From Beijerinckiaceae bacterium (lineage in GTDB: Bacteria; Pseudomonadota; Alphaproteobacteria; Rhizobiales; Beijerinckiaceae), in contig JAPZTO010000003.1 in NCBI GenBank assembly GCA_027532775.1, positions 62,001-126,000 on the forward strand: a stretch of DNA of 64,000 bases. The letters run 5' to 3'. Under the pieces are notes generated by a model. It saw nothing but the letters and a program-made list of their open reading frames with translations. It ran no database searches and had not been told where the DNA came from. Shown in pieces: positions 42,652 through 50,913 of the stretch (its first letter is position 1; each line of letters opens with the position of its first letter). Made by a program: the position numbers and the translations under genes.

Positions 42652-43323
42652 CTATTGCATGCGGGTTCCGCCGTCGCCGGCGTCGCGGACGAGATCCATC
42701 TCGGTCAGCGCCACCAGCATGTCTGCCCGGGATTCGAGATCCGGCGCTTCCAGCAGGGCCTGTTTTTCCGCCACACCGAAAGGCGCCATCATCGACAGGG
42801 CATTGACCAGCGCCTCGTTCGGGGCGGCATGGATGTTGTCCCAGTCGATTTCCAGCCTGTTGGCTTCCGAGAACCGGCGCAGCGCGTCGATCACGGCCTG
42901 GCGGCGGACCCGTTCCTCGCCCCGGCGTGCCTCGAGATCGGCTTCGAATGCACGAAAATCGGCGCGGACCTGTCGGAACAGCGTATCGGCCGGGATTTCC
43001 TCGAGCAGCCGGAACCGGCAGATCCCGGTCAGCTGCACCAGGTAGCGGCCGTCGCCGGTTTCCGCGAACTGCGTGATCCGCCCGGCGCAGCCGACCTGAT
43101 AGAGCGGAGGCAGGCCGATCTGCGCTGCCTGGGAGACATCGGGCTGGATCATGCCGATCAGCCGGTCACCGCGCAGGGCGGCATCGATCATCGCGAGGTA
43201 GCGCGGCTCGAAAATGTTGAGCGGCATCTGCCCGCGCGGCAGCAGCAAGGCACCCGGGAGCGGAAAGACCGGGAGCGTTCCCGGCAATTCGCCTGCATCG
43301 AGATACGCGACATTGCTGGCCAT
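42652..43323 (-). CDS. LON peptidase substrate-binding domain protein
   Basis: 223 residues with the Lon N-terminal (LAN) domain only: [30 protein letters not shown], then [29 protein letters not shown]. There is no AAA+ or protease domain. Such stand-alone LON domains are conserved in alphaproteobacteria, are probably peptide-binding, and have no established role. The ATG at 43323 ([11 protein letters not shown]) is preferred. It sits between the thioredoxin-TPR and Trm112 genes, all in the same direction. Confidence 0.9.
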   Translation of the reverse strand: MASNVAYLDAGELPGTLPVFPLPGALLLPRGQMPLNIFEPRYLAMIDAALRGDRLIGMIQPDVSQAAQIGLPPLYQVGCAGRITQFAETGDGRYLVQLTGICRFRLLEEIPADTLFRQVRADFRAFEADLEARRGEERVRRQAVIDALRRFSEANRLEIDWDNIHAAPNEALVNALSMMAPFGVAEKQALLEAPDLESRADMLVALTEMDLVRDAGDGGTRMQ

Positions 43324-43336
43324 GACCCGATCCGCC

Positions 43337-44215
43337 TCAGGAGAACAAAGTGGCGGAGAGCATGCGGCGCCCGGCCAGCGTTGCCTCGTCCACCGGGCCC
43401 CAGGCCTCGAAGAACTGGATGAGCTGTTTCCGGGCACCATCGTCGTTCCAGTTCCTGTCCTTGCGCAGGATGGCGATGAGGTGCTCGGCGGCCTCGAGCC
43501 GGTGGTTCTTGGCGTTCAGCGCCAGGGCGAGGTCAAACCGTGCCTGATGATCGGCCGGGTTGGCTTCGACCTGCCGGACGAGGTTTGCGACATCGCCGAG
43601 GGATTCGACCTGCCGCGCGAGATCAAGCGCGGCACGCGCGCCGGCAATCGCGGCATGGGAAGCCTGCGCCGGCGGAACGGCAGCGAGAATGCGGTCGGCC
43701 TGGTCGAGATTTCCGGCCAGGACCTGCGCGCGGGCCAGGCCGCCGAGAGCATCGGCATTCCCGGATTCCTCGGCGAGGATCTGCGCAAAGCATTCGGCTG
43801 CGCCGGCGGCATCGCCATCTTCCAGCAGGGCGTTGCCCTCGGCGACCAAAGTGGCAATATCCGCGCCCAGCGGTCCGACGAGACGCTCAATGAAGCCGCG
43901 GATCTGGCTTTCCGGCAGGTTGCCGACGAAACCGTCGACCGGCTGGCCGCGCGAGAAGGCGAAAACCGCCGGGATGGATTGAACGCCAAGCTGGCCGGCA
44001 ATCTCGGGATACTGGTCGATATTCATCTTGACCAGCTTCACCTTGCCCTTGGCCGCCTTGATCACCTTCTCGATGGCGGGGCCCAGCTGCTTGCAGGGGC
44101 CGCACCAGGGCGCCCAGAAATCAACAAGGACCGGCTGTTTCACGGATTCCTGCAGGACATCCTGCCGGAAGGTCGCGGTTGTCGTGTCCTTGATCAGATC
44201 GGCTGTGTCGCTCAT
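43337..44215 (-). CDS. Thioredoxin-TPR co-chaperone (YbbN/CnoX family)
   Basis: 292 residues. The thioredoxin domain spans about 1-115 with an intact redox site W37-C38-G-P-C41. The C-terminal ~175 residues are TPR-like helical repeats, matching YbbN/CnoX, which holds oxidation-damaged proteins for GroEL/DnaK. In E. coli the CxxC is degenerate, so an intact CGPC suggests redox activity here, as in the Caulobacter homologue. The ATG at 44215 is chosen over one ten codons upstream that enters a tandem repeat region. Confidence 0.92.
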   Translation of the reverse strand: MSDTADLIKDTTTATFRQDVLQESVKQPVLVDFWAPWCGPCKQLGPAIEKVIKAAKGKVKLVKMNIDQYPEIAGQLGVQSIPAVFAFSRGQPVDGFVGNLPESQIRGFIERLVGPLGADIATLVAEGNALLEDGDAAGAAECFAQILAEESGNADALGGLARAQVLAGNLDQADRILAAVPPAQASHAAIAGARAALDLARQVESLGDVANLVRQVEANPADHQARFDLALALNAKNHRLEAAEHLIAILRKDRNWNDDGARKQLIQFFEAWGPVDEATLAGRRMLSATLFS

Positions 44216-44251
44216 CAGCCCGGTTCCTTCTGCTGCCAATGCCATTCCCGT

Positions 44252-44285
44252 TTACATGGGGCCTCGACTTACATGGGGCCTCGAC
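44252..44285. repeat. Perfect 17-bp tandem duplication
   Basis: TTACATGGGGCCTCGAC occurs twice, head to tail, at 44252-44268 and 44269-44285, between the deacylase and thioredoxin-TPR genes. It looks like a recent slippage or duplication event. No obvious regulator motif. Confidence 0.9.
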
Positions 44286-44312
44286 CGGATCGACGCAACT
44301 GCCTTGCTTCCC

Positions 44313-44852
44313 TCAGCCCTGCGGCTCCGATCCGTCCTGACGATGCGGCAGCGGCAGCACGGTGACCGTATGGCCTGTCGCCTCGATATACCGGCGCAGA
44401 TCGTCAGCGGCGAGCGAGGTTGTCATCGTGTTGACCAGCGGATGGACGTTGATGACCGGCTCGCCCGCCAGCCTTTCCTCGAGGATGAAACGCACCCTGC
44501 CTGCCCGGTCGTTGACCAGCGCCAGCGGGCTGACCGAACCCGGCAGGATGCCGAGCGCGTCGAGCAGTTGTTCGGCGCTGGCGAAGGAGACGCGGCCTTT
44601 CGCGCCGATGACCTTGTCGATCTGCTTGAGATCGAGCGGGGAGGATTCCTCGGCCGTCACAAGGAACAGATTGCTGCCCTTGTCTTTCAGGAAAAGGTTC
44701 TTGGTATGCGCGCCGGCAATCTCGCCGCGCAGGGCGCGCGATTCCTCGACCGTGTGCAGCGGCGGATGCTCGACCGTGCTGGCGCGGATGCCGAGTTCCG
44801 TCAGGAGGGCGAGCGCGGCGTTGGTTGCGGGCGGGGCGGGGGAATCCGTCAT
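44313..44852 (-). CDS. YbaK/ProX-type aminoacyl-tRNA deacylase
   Basis: 179 residues of the YbaK/ProRS-INS editing fold: VEHPPLHTVEES, GAHTKNLFLKDKG with the key lysine, and a C-terminal VINVHPLVNTMTTSL. Family members hydrolyse mischarged aminoacyl-tRNAs, notably Ala-tRNAPro (ProXp-ala/PrdX type). The sequence most resembles the prolyl-tRNA-associated PrdX group, but specificity is inferred. I chose the ATG at 44852 (MTDSPAPP). Confidence 0.9.
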   Translation of the reverse strand: MTDSPAPPATNAALALLTELGIRASTVEHPPLHTVEESRALRGEIAGAHTKNLFLKDKGSNLFLVTAEESSPLDLKQIDKVIGAKGRVSFASAEQLLDALGILPGSVSPLALVNDRAGRVRFILEERLAGEPVINVHPLVNTMTTSLAADDLRRYIEATGHTVTVLPLPHRQDGSEPQG

Positions 44853-44952
44853 GGGGGAAAATCTTTCGTCACCGAACCGAAAATTCGGACTTGTCAGGCC
44901 GAACAAGTTGGGGCATAGAGCCCTCCTCCGGCGATTTCAACCGGACATGGAT

Positions 44953-45027
44953 GCGGGTGTAGCTCAGGGGTAGAGCACAACCTTGCCAAGGTTGGGGTCA
45001 AGGGTTCGAATCCCTTTACCCGCTCCA
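44953..45027 (+). tRNA. tRNA-Gly (GCC)
   Basis: A complete 75-nt cloverleaf. The acceptor stem GCGGGTG pairs with TACCCGC with one G-T pair. D-arm GCTC-AGGGGTA-GAGC. Anticodon stem CAACC/GGTTG with loop TTGCCAA, giving anticodon GCC. T-arm AAGGG-TTCGAAT-CCCTT. Discriminator T and encoded CCA end. Confidence 0.97.
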
Positions 45028-45066
45028 GTTTCCCGGCCCCAGGAAACAATGTCCCTACCGGACCTT

Positions 45067-45789
45067 TCATTCCCGACGCAGCAGCGTATCCGCTACCAGG
45101 CTGTGAAGCCGCTTGGGCCTGAAGCTCTTCTGCAGCTGTTCCGGATCATAATCGTCGCGCACCCAGTCCATGAAGGCCTTGCCGTGCTTTTCGCCGTTCT
45201 CGGCGTAATCCTCGAGGAACGCATCGAGGATGCCGGTCTTGGCATAGCGGAAATGGCCCTTCAGCAGCGATAACTCGCGGCGCGCCTCGCTGACGCGGGC
45301 ACCCTCGACCACCAGAAGATACAGGGCCGCGAACAAACCGGCACGATCCGCGCCCGATTTGCAATGCGCCAGAACCGGATAGTCGAGGCTGGCGAAGAAG
45401 GCCGGGAGGCCGAGCAGCGATTCGCGGTCCGGCGCCTCGCGCGAGCGCAGCACGAAATCGACGATGGTGACGCCATGGCGCTCTGCCGCGTCCCGCTCGA
45501 GCTGCCAGGCCCCGTGCGAACGACCGCCCCGCAGGTTCACGATGGTCTTGAGCCCTTGCTGTGCCATCCGGGCGATATCGCGCGGGGAAGGCTGCGCCGA
45601 ACGCAGCAGGTTCTTCCCGACGCGGTGCCGGTTGAGATGCACGAGGCGGAGGATGCCGTGATCGACGAAAAGCAGGTCGAGCCATGCGCGGAGCCGCTCG
45701 CGCGCCGAGCCGATCGGCCGGTTCCAGCGGGCCTCGCGCTTGAGGCGACGCCATTCGTAATATGCATCGGAATGGACCGGCTTGGGCAT
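45067..45789 (-). CDS. Dual-specificity/tyrosine phosphatase family protein
   Basis: 240 residues. The cysteine phosphatase P-loop H-C-K-S-G-A-D-R-A-G matches HCx5R, and GLKTIVNLRGG upstream is the characteristic first strand of this bacterial group. The N-terminal ~50 residues are basic and Trp/Arg-rich. Relatives in Hyphomicrobiales are annotated as protein tyrosine phosphatase or phosphoinositide-like phosphatases; the substrate is unknown. The ATG at 45789 is chosen. The gene is divergent from ppa. Confidence 0.88.
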   Translation of the reverse strand: MPKPVHSDAYYEWRRLKREARWNRPIGSARERLRAWLDLLFVDHGILRLVHLNRHRVGKNLLRSAQPSPRDIARMAQQGLKTIVNLRGGRSHGAWQLERDAAERHGVTIVDFVLRSREAPDRESLLGLPAFFASLDYPVLAHCKSGADRAGLFAALYLLVVEGARVSEARRELSLLKGHFRYAKTGILDAFLEDYAENGEKHGKAFMDWVRDDYDPEQLQKSFRPKRLHSLVADTLLRRE

Positions 45790-45906
45790 GGTGGGGGGCT
45801 TAGCATCCCTTCGGCCGGTGTCAAACCGGCGGTCTTGGTCTTCCGGTGATATTGTGCATCGCAAACATTGCGATTAGAGCGTCAGGAAAGAACAGGAGTT
45901 GTCCCC

Positions 45907-46437
45907 ATGCGCCTCGATGCCATCTCCATCGGCAAGAACCCGCCTCACGATATCAATGTGGTCGTCGAGGTTCCGATCGGCGGGGAGCCGATCAAGTACG
46001 AAATGGACAAGGAAGCCGGCACGCTGGTCGTCGACCGGTTCCTCTACACGCCGATGCGCTATCCGGGGAATTACGGCTTCGTGCCGCATACGCTGTCCGA
46101 GGATGGTGACCCGATCGACGTGCTGATCGCCAATACGCGACCGATTATTCCCGGCGCCGTGATCAACGTGAAGCCGATCGGCGTGCTTCGCATGGAAGAT
46201 GACGGCGGCGGCGACGAGAAGATCATCGCGGTTCCCTCGCCCAAGCTGACGCAGCGTTACGCCAAGGTGGAGAATTATTCCGACCTCCCGGAAATCACCT
46301 GGAAGCAGATCGAGCATTTCTTCCTGCACTACAAGGATCTCGAACCTGGCAAGTGGGTGAAGCTGCTCGGCTGGGGTGATGCGGCCGAGGCCCGGCGCTT
46401 CATCGTCGAGGCGATCGAGCGGGCGCGCCTCGCCTGA
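45907..46437 (+). CDS. ppa: Inorganic pyrophosphatase (family I)
   Basis: 176 residues, the hexameric family I size. It hydrolyses pyrophosphate to drive biosynthesis. The signature DGDPIDVL holds the metal-binding aspartates, with [20 protein letters not shown] before it and [15 protein letters not shown] in the C-terminal part. The ATG at 45907 is chosen over an earlier in-frame codon. It converges with mtgA with a ten-base gap. Confidence 0.97.
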   Translation: MRLDAISIGKNPPHDINVVVEVPIGGEPIKYEMDKEAGTLVVDRFLYTPMRYPGNYGFVPHTLSEDGDPIDVLIANTRPIIPGAVINVKPIGVLRMEDDGGGDEKIIAVPSPKLTQRYAKVENYSDLPEITWKQIEHFFLHYKDLEPGKWVKLLGWGDAAEARRFIVEAIERARLA

Positions 46438-46447
46438 GCCCGGCTGC

Positions 46448-47113
46448 TCAACCGCGTGGCAGCACGCAGCCGGCGAGGTCTCCGAGTGCGAAGCTCCTCG
46501 CCGAGACCCGCCGCGCCGAGGCGGAATCACGCCGTGGGTCCCGCCGCAGCGGATCCGGCAGAATGGCGACGAGCCGGGCGGCTTCCGTCGGGGTGAGCCG
46601 CAGGGCCGGCTTGCCGAAATGATGGCGGGCCGCAGCCTCGATGCCGAAAATGCCTTCTCCCCATTCCGCGATGTTGAGATAGACCTCCATGACGCGGCTC
46701 TTGCCCCAGGCAAGATCGACCAGAAGCGCCAGCGGAATCTCGAGCCCCTTCCGGATATAGGACCGGCCGGGCCAGAGATAGACATTCTTGACGACCTGCA
46801 TCGTGATCGTCGAGGCGCCGCGCGAGGGACCGTCCGGATCATCCAGGACTTCTGCCAGCGCGCCGAAATCCACGCCATGATGCTGGCAGAAGCGCTGGTC
46901 CTCCGAGGCGATGGCCGAACGGATCACCGATGGCGCGATGGCCTCCAGCGGCACCCATTGCCGCGTGACGGGCATCTGCCCCAGCCAACGGCCGAGCATC
47001 AATGTCGAGGGGACAGGCAGGAAACGCCCGAGCAGGAGGCTCAGCGCGAGGAGGGCGATCAGCCCGATCATGATGCGCATCAGGATCCGGCGCAGGCGGT
47101 GAAGCCGCTTCAT
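46448..47113 (-). CDS. mtgA: Monofunctional biosynthetic peptidoglycan glycosyltransferase
   Basis: 221 residues. A single N-terminal membrane anchor (about 13-30) is followed by a GT51 domain with the catalytic Glu71 in SEDQRF, then GASTITMQVVKN and the second catalytic Glu in VYLNIAEWG. No transpeptidase domain is present, so it is MtgA rather than a class A PBP. It polymerises glycan from lipid II, the product flipped by MurJ. Confidence 0.95.
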   Translation of the reverse strand: MKRLHRLRRILMRIMIGLIALLALSLLLGRFLPVPSTLMLGRWLGQMPVTRQWVPLEAIAPSVIRSAIASEDQRFCQHHGVDFGALAEVLDDPDGPSRGASTITMQVVKNVYLWPGRSYIRKGLEIPLALLVDLAWGKSRVMEVYLNIAEWGEGIFGIEAAARHHFGKPALRLTPTEAARLVAILPDPLRRDPRRDSASARRVSARSFALGDLAGCVLPRG

Positions 47114-47168
47114 CCTGCCAGTCTAGGGCCATGTGGCGCGGCCGGCCACCCCGTATCTCCCCGTGCCC

Positions 47169-48056
47169 TCATTCGGCGAGGGCGAGGACCTGCTTCGCCA
47201 CGCGGTAATGGAGATCCTCGACCATCCGGCCGTTGACGACGAGCACCGCGCGTCCGGCATTGTCCGGGTTCTCGAACGCCCTCACGATCGTTTCCGCCTC
47301 CGCGCGTTCGGCCTCGGAGGGCGAGAAGGCCCGGTTGGCGATGTCGATCTGCGAGGGATGGACCAGTGTCTTGCCGTCGAAGCCGAGGGCGCGGCCCTGA
47401 TGGCACTCGCTCTCGAAGGCGGCCTTGTCCTCGATCCGCCCGAAAACGCCATCGAGGACAACCAGATCCCGCGCCCGCGCCGCCAGAACCGTCGAGGACA
47501 GCGCGTGCAGCAGTGGCAGCCGTGATGGCGAAGGCGGCAGCCGCATCTCCTTGGCGAGATCGTTCGTGCCCATGACCAGCGCTTCGAGCCGGCCATGGCT
47601 TTCTTCCTGCGGCGTCACCACATCGCGCAGATTGAGGATGGCTTGCGGGGTCTCGATCATCAGCCAGAGCCGGAGTGAGGGCGGAGCGAAATGGTGATCG
47701 AGCACGCCTTCCGCGCGAGCGACATCGGCGCCCGTCCGGATCTTGGGGAACAGCACGGCATCCGCCCCGGCGGCGGCGATCTCGGCGAGATCGTCGGCCA
47801 GCCATTCATGGGTCTGCTCGCCTTCCGGCAGGCCGTTCACCCGCACGATCACGGTTCTCGGCGCAAGGATCCGGCTTTCCAGCGCGGCGCGCGCGCGGCG
47901 TCGGGCCTCGGCCTTGGCATCAGGCGCCACGGCATCCTCGAGGTCGAGGATGATAGCATCGGCCGGGAGCGTCGCCGCCTTGGCAATGGCGCGCTCGTTG
48001 ATGGCAGGGACATACAGGACAGAACGAAACTTCCGGGCCGGGGGGTTTTCGATCAT
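47169..48056 (-). CDS. HpcH/HpaI (CitE-like) CoA ester lyase
   Basis: 295 residues of the TIM-barrel aldolase/CitE superfamily. RSVLYVPAINERAIAKA and ILDLEDAVAPDAK carry the CoA/metal-binding residues, WLMIETPQAILNL the metal Glu, and GFDGKTLVHPSQI the conserved C-terminal motif. Likely substrates are L-malyl-CoA, beta-methylmalyl-CoA or citramalyl-CoA. Neighbours do not decide which, as no malate-CoA ligase is adjacent. It is divergent from the DUF429 gene, with a 54-bp spacer. Confidence 0.88.
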   Translation of the reverse strand: MIENPPARKFRSVLYVPAINERAIAKAATLPADAIILDLEDAVAPDAKAEARRRARAALESRILAPRTVIVRVNGLPEGEQTHEWLADDLAEIAAAGADAVLFPKIRTGADVARAEGVLDHHFAPPSLRLWLMIETPQAILNLRDVVTPQEESHGRLEALVMGTNDLAKEMRLPPSPSRLPLLHALSSTVLAARARDLVVLDGVFGRIEDKAAFESECHQGRALGFDGKTLVHPSQIDIANRAFSPSEAERAEAETIVRAFENPDNAGRAVLVVNGRMVEDLHYRVAKQVLALAE

Positions 48057-48110
48057 GGGGCACCTGCCAATATCGATGCGGAACCTTGGGATTAACGCGG
48101 GAGAGCGGGC

Positions 48111-48833
48111 TTGCCAACCGGAAGCGAATGGATCGCCGGGATCGATGGCTGCCCCTCCGGCTGGATGGTGGTGATCGGCCCGGTTTCCGGACCCATGACG
48201 ATCCGTCAGGCGGTCATATCCAGGCTGGCGGATCTCGAAAGCCTGGCATCACCTTTGGCGGCGGTTGCGATCGACATGCCGATCGGCCTTCCGGACCGGA
48301 TCGAGGGTTCCGGGCGCAGGGCGGAGCGGGCTGTCCGGCCGCTGCTCGGAGCCCGGCAATCGAGTGTCTTCTCCATCCCCGCTCGCGCGGCGGTGGAGGC
48401 TGAGGATTATCGGCAGGCCTGTGACGCGGCTTTGGCCTCCTCCGATCCGCCGCGCAAGATCGCCAAACAGGCTTTCAACCTCTTCACCAAGATCCGCGAA
48501 CTGGATAGCTGGCTGCGTGACCCCGGGCACCCCGGCTTCCCGGTGGTCGAGACGCATCCGGAACTGGTCTTCCGCCGCCTGAAGGGCCGCCCGCTCGAGC
48601 ATCCGAAGAAGACCGGCGAGGGCAAGCGGGAACGCCGCGCGCTGCTCGCTGCTGCCGGGATTCCTGCCGAAGCCCTCGATGCCCCGCCGGCGAAGGGTGC
48701 CGGTATGGATGACCTTCTGGATGCGCTGGCCTGCCTGCTGACCGCGCAGCGCGCGGCCATGGGCCTCGCCCGGGCCCATCCCGACCCGTTCGACCGCGAC
48801 CGGTATGGCCTGCCCATGGCTATCTTCGCGTGA
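48111..48833 (+). CDS. DUF429 protein (RNase H-like fold)
   Basis: 240 residues. WIAGIDGCPSGWMVVI is the DUF429 N-terminal strand with the acidic residue, AVAIDMPIGLP the second, and ETHPELVFRRL plus DDLLDALACLLTA the C-terminal signature. DUF429 is a predicted RNase H-fold nuclease of unknown target. The best start is TTG at 48111, because no ATG/GTG precedes the first conserved strand closely, and a GAGAGCGGG purine stretch is upstream. SbtA starts 36 bases after it, so co-transcription is possible. Confidence 0.85.
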   Translation: MPTGSEWIAGIDGCPSGWMVVIGPVSGPMTIRQAVISRLADLESLASPLAAVAIDMPIGLPDRIEGSGRRAERAVRPLLGARQSSVFSIPARAAVEAEDYRQACDAALASSDPPRKIAKQAFNLFTKIRELDSWLRDPGHPGFPVVETHPELVFRRLKGRPLEHPKKTGEGKRERRALLAAAGIPAEALDAPPAKGAGMDDLLDALACLLTAQRAAMGLARAHPDPFDRDRYGLPMAIFA

Positions 48834-48869
48834 TTGACGGCGCAAACCTCCTCCGGCAAAGGGTGCGGT

Positions 48870-49853
48870 ATGTCCGGATTTGATCTCGCGCTTGCCAATC
48901 TCACTTCGCCGATGGTGCTTTTCTTCGTCCTCGGCTTTGCCGCGGCACTGGCGCGGAGCGACCTGTCGGTGCCCGAGGCCATCGCGAAGGCGCTCGCGCT
49001 CTATCTGATGCTCGCCATCGGCTTCAAGGGCGGGGTCGAGATCCACAAGACCGGCATCGACAGCCGCATGCTGGGCGCGATCGGGGCCGGCGCGCTGCTC
49101 TCTGCCGCCATCCCGCTGATCGGTTACGGGCTGCTTCGCCTGACCACCCGCCTCTCCGCTGTTGATGCCGCCGCCGTAGCGGCCCATTACGGCTCGATCT
49201 CGATTGTCACCTTCGTCGCCGGCACCGAGGCGGTGCGTCTCGCGGGCTGGCCCTTCGAGGGCTATCTCGTTGCGGTGGCCGCGATCATGGAAACGCCGGC
49301 CATCATGGTCGCCCTGCTGCTGGCCCGACGTGCGGCGCCGGATCGCCGGGGCGAACCTGTCGGCGCGTTGCTGCGCGAGATCGGCCTCAACGGCTCCATC
49401 GTCATGCTGATCGGCTCCTTCATCATCGGGGCGATCACCGGGCCAAAAGGGCTGGCGATGATCGATCCCTTCATCGGCGCGCCGTTCCGGGGCATTCTCT
49501 GCCTTTTCCTGCTGGATATGGGGCTGGTTGCCGGGCGCGGCCTGCGCGAGGGCGGGAAACTGCTTTCGCTGCCGGTGATTGCCTTCGGCCTCTACATGCC
49601 GATGATTTCAGCCCTGCTGGCCGCCGCCTTCTGCCTCGTGCTGCCGCTCTCGCCCGGCGGGGCGGCGCTGCTGATCACGCTTTCCGCCTCGGCCTCCTAT
49701 ATCGCTGTGCCGGCGGCGATGCGCCTCGCCCTGCCCGAAGCGCGGCCGGCGATCTACCTCACGCTGTCGCTGGCGGTCACGTTCCCGTTCAACCTCACGA
49801 TCGGCCTGCCGCTCTATCTCTTCCTCGCCGCGCGTGTTTCCGGAGGCGCCTGA
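48870..49853 (+). CDS. SbtA-like sodium-dependent bicarbonate transporter family permease
   Basis: 327 residues with about ten hydrophobic helices in two inverted halves, the SbtA/DUF897 architecture. GFKGGVEIHKTG in the first half and YGSISIVTFVAGTEAV in the middle are recognised SbtA-like stretches, and LSASASYIAVPAAMRLALPEA near the C-terminus corresponds to the second substrate motif. In cyanobacteria SbtA imports bicarbonate with Na+. The ATG at 48870 is chosen. The next gene, SbtB-like, starts by a TGATG overlap. Confidence 0.9.
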   Translation: MSGFDLALANLTSPMVLFFVLGFAAALARSDLSVPEAIAKALALYLMLAIGFKGGVEIHKTGIDSRMLGAIGAGALLSAAIPLIGYGLLRLTTRLSAVDAAAVAAHYGSISIVTFVAGTEAVRLAGWPFEGYLVAVAAIMETPAIMVALLLARRAAPDRRGEPVGALLREIGLNGSIVMLIGSFIIGAITGPKGLAMIDPFIGAPFRGILCLFLLDMGLVAGRGLREGGKLLSLPVIAFGLYMPMISALLAAAFCLVLPLSPGGAALLITLSASASYIAVPAAMRLALPEARPAIYLTLSLAVTFPFNLTIGLPLYLFLAARVSGGA

Positions 49854-50164
49854 TGGATATGCACCCCAAGAAGCGGATCGAGATCATTGTCGAGGCGCCG
49901 GCCATCCACCGCCTGACAGCGGCGCTAGAGACGGCGGGCGTGACGGGGTATTCCATCCTGCCCGTGCTGGCCGGGCGGGGCAGCACCGGCAGCTGGACGC
50001 GGGACGGGCTGGTCGGCGGCGCCGGGCAGATGGTCATGCTGATCTGCATCACCGATGCCGGCCGCGTCGAAGCCATCCTCGCCGATGTGATGCGCCTGCT
50101 CTCGCGGCAGATCGGGATTGTCACGGTCGGCGATGTCGCAGTGGTGCGCGGCGAGCGCTTCTAG
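49853..50164 (+). CDS. SbtB-like PII-family regulatory protein
   Basis: 103 residues with a ferredoxin-like PII fold: KKRIEIIVEAPAIHRLTAALETAGVTGYSILPVL, a T-loop-like GRGSTGSWTRDG, then QMVMLICITDAGRVEAILADVMRLL. It lacks the GlnB/GlnK T-loop tyrosine. In cyanobacteria SbtB binds cAMP/AMP/ADP/ATP and inhibits SbtA. The redox CGPxGC C-terminal extension of cyanobacterial SbtB is absent. The ATG overlaps the permease stop (TGATG), a strong sign of partnership. It is a second PII-type protein in the window besides GlnK. Confidence 0.88.
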   Translation: MDMHPKKRIEIIVEAPAIHRLTAALETAGVTGYSILPVLAGRGSTGSWTRDGLVGGAGQMVMLICITDAGRVEAILADVMRLLSRQIGIVTVGDVAVVRGERF

Positions 50165-50188
50165 AACACCCCGAATCACCGGAAAAGC

Positions 50189-50242
50189 GCGGAATTTGAC
50201 GGATATTCCCTGGCTGCGTTGCAGCAAATTCCGCTTGCGGAA
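50189..50242 (+). promoter_or_regulatory. Alternative overlapping hairpins upstream of carbonic anhydrase
   Basis: GCGGAATTTG (50189-50198) and CAAATTCCGC (50225-50234) form a perfect 10-bp inverted repeat around a 26-base loop. The loop holds a small CTGC-GTT-GCAG stem. The right arm also begins a second perfect inverted repeat, TTCCGC-TT-GCGGAA (50229-50242). The two stems compete for the same bases, 27 bases before the carbonic anhydrase ATG. Attenuator, operator or 3' end of sbtAB mRNA are all possible. Confidence 0.55.
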
Positions 50243-50268
50243 ACGCGGGAACCCGCCATAACGGCGCC

Positions 50269-50907
50269 ATGAACGCGCCGCTTCCTACCACGCCGTTCCC
50301 GCAGCGCCTGCTGGACGGGTATGCCGCCTTCAAGAGTGGGCGCCTGCCGCAGGAGCGCGAGCGCCTGTTCGACATGGCAGAAAACGGGCAGAAGCCTGAA
50401 ATCATGATCATCGCCTGCTGCGACAGCCGGGTTTCGCCGGAGGTCATTTTCGATGCGCGGCCGGGCGAGGTTTTCGTGGTCCGCAACGTTGCCAATCTCG
50501 TGCCGCCCTATTCGCCCGACGGCGAATTGCACGGCACATCGGCCGCGCTGGAATTCGCGGTGCAGGCCCTCCGCGTGAAGCATATCGTGGTGATGGGCCA
50601 TGGCCGTTGCGGCGGCGTTCATGCCTATGTCCGGCGTACCCGCAATCCGGACAGCGAGGATGCGCTCTCCCCGGGCGATTTCATCGGCAAATGGATGACG
50701 CTGATCTCGCCGGCCGCGGAATCACTTCCCGCCCAGGCAGACGAAAGCGACCATGATTATGCCGAAAGGCTGGCGGTGGCCTCGATCGGCAATTCGGTCG
50801 AGAACCTGCTGACCTTTCCCTGTGTGAACATCCTGCACGGGCGCGGCAAACTGCACCTGCATGGTGCGATGTTTGACGTGAAGACCGGCCTTTTGCGGAC
50901 GCTCTGA
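50269..50907 (+). CDS. Beta-carbonic anhydrase
   Basis: 212 residues. It interconverts CO2 and bicarbonate. Zinc ligands are Cys50, His111 and Cys114, with the Asp52/Arg54 dyad in ACCDSR; VVRNVANLVPPY is the usual second motif. It is preceded at 105 bases by SbtA/SbtB-like genes, so it probably serves an inorganic carbon-supply function: bicarbonate for carboxylases or CO2 trapping. It converges with the reductase gene with a six-base gap. Confidence 0.94.
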   Translation: MNAPLPTTPFPQRLLDGYAAFKSGRLPQERERLFDMAENGQKPEIMIIACCDSRVSPEVIFDARPGEVFVVRNVANLVPPYSPDGELHGTSAALEFAVQALRVKHIVVMGHGRCGGVHAYVRRTRNPDSEDALSPGDFIGKWMTLISPAAESLPAQADESDHDYAERLAVASIGNSVENLLTFPCVNILHGRGKLHLHGAMFDVKTGLLRTL

Positions 50908-50913
50908 CCCGTC

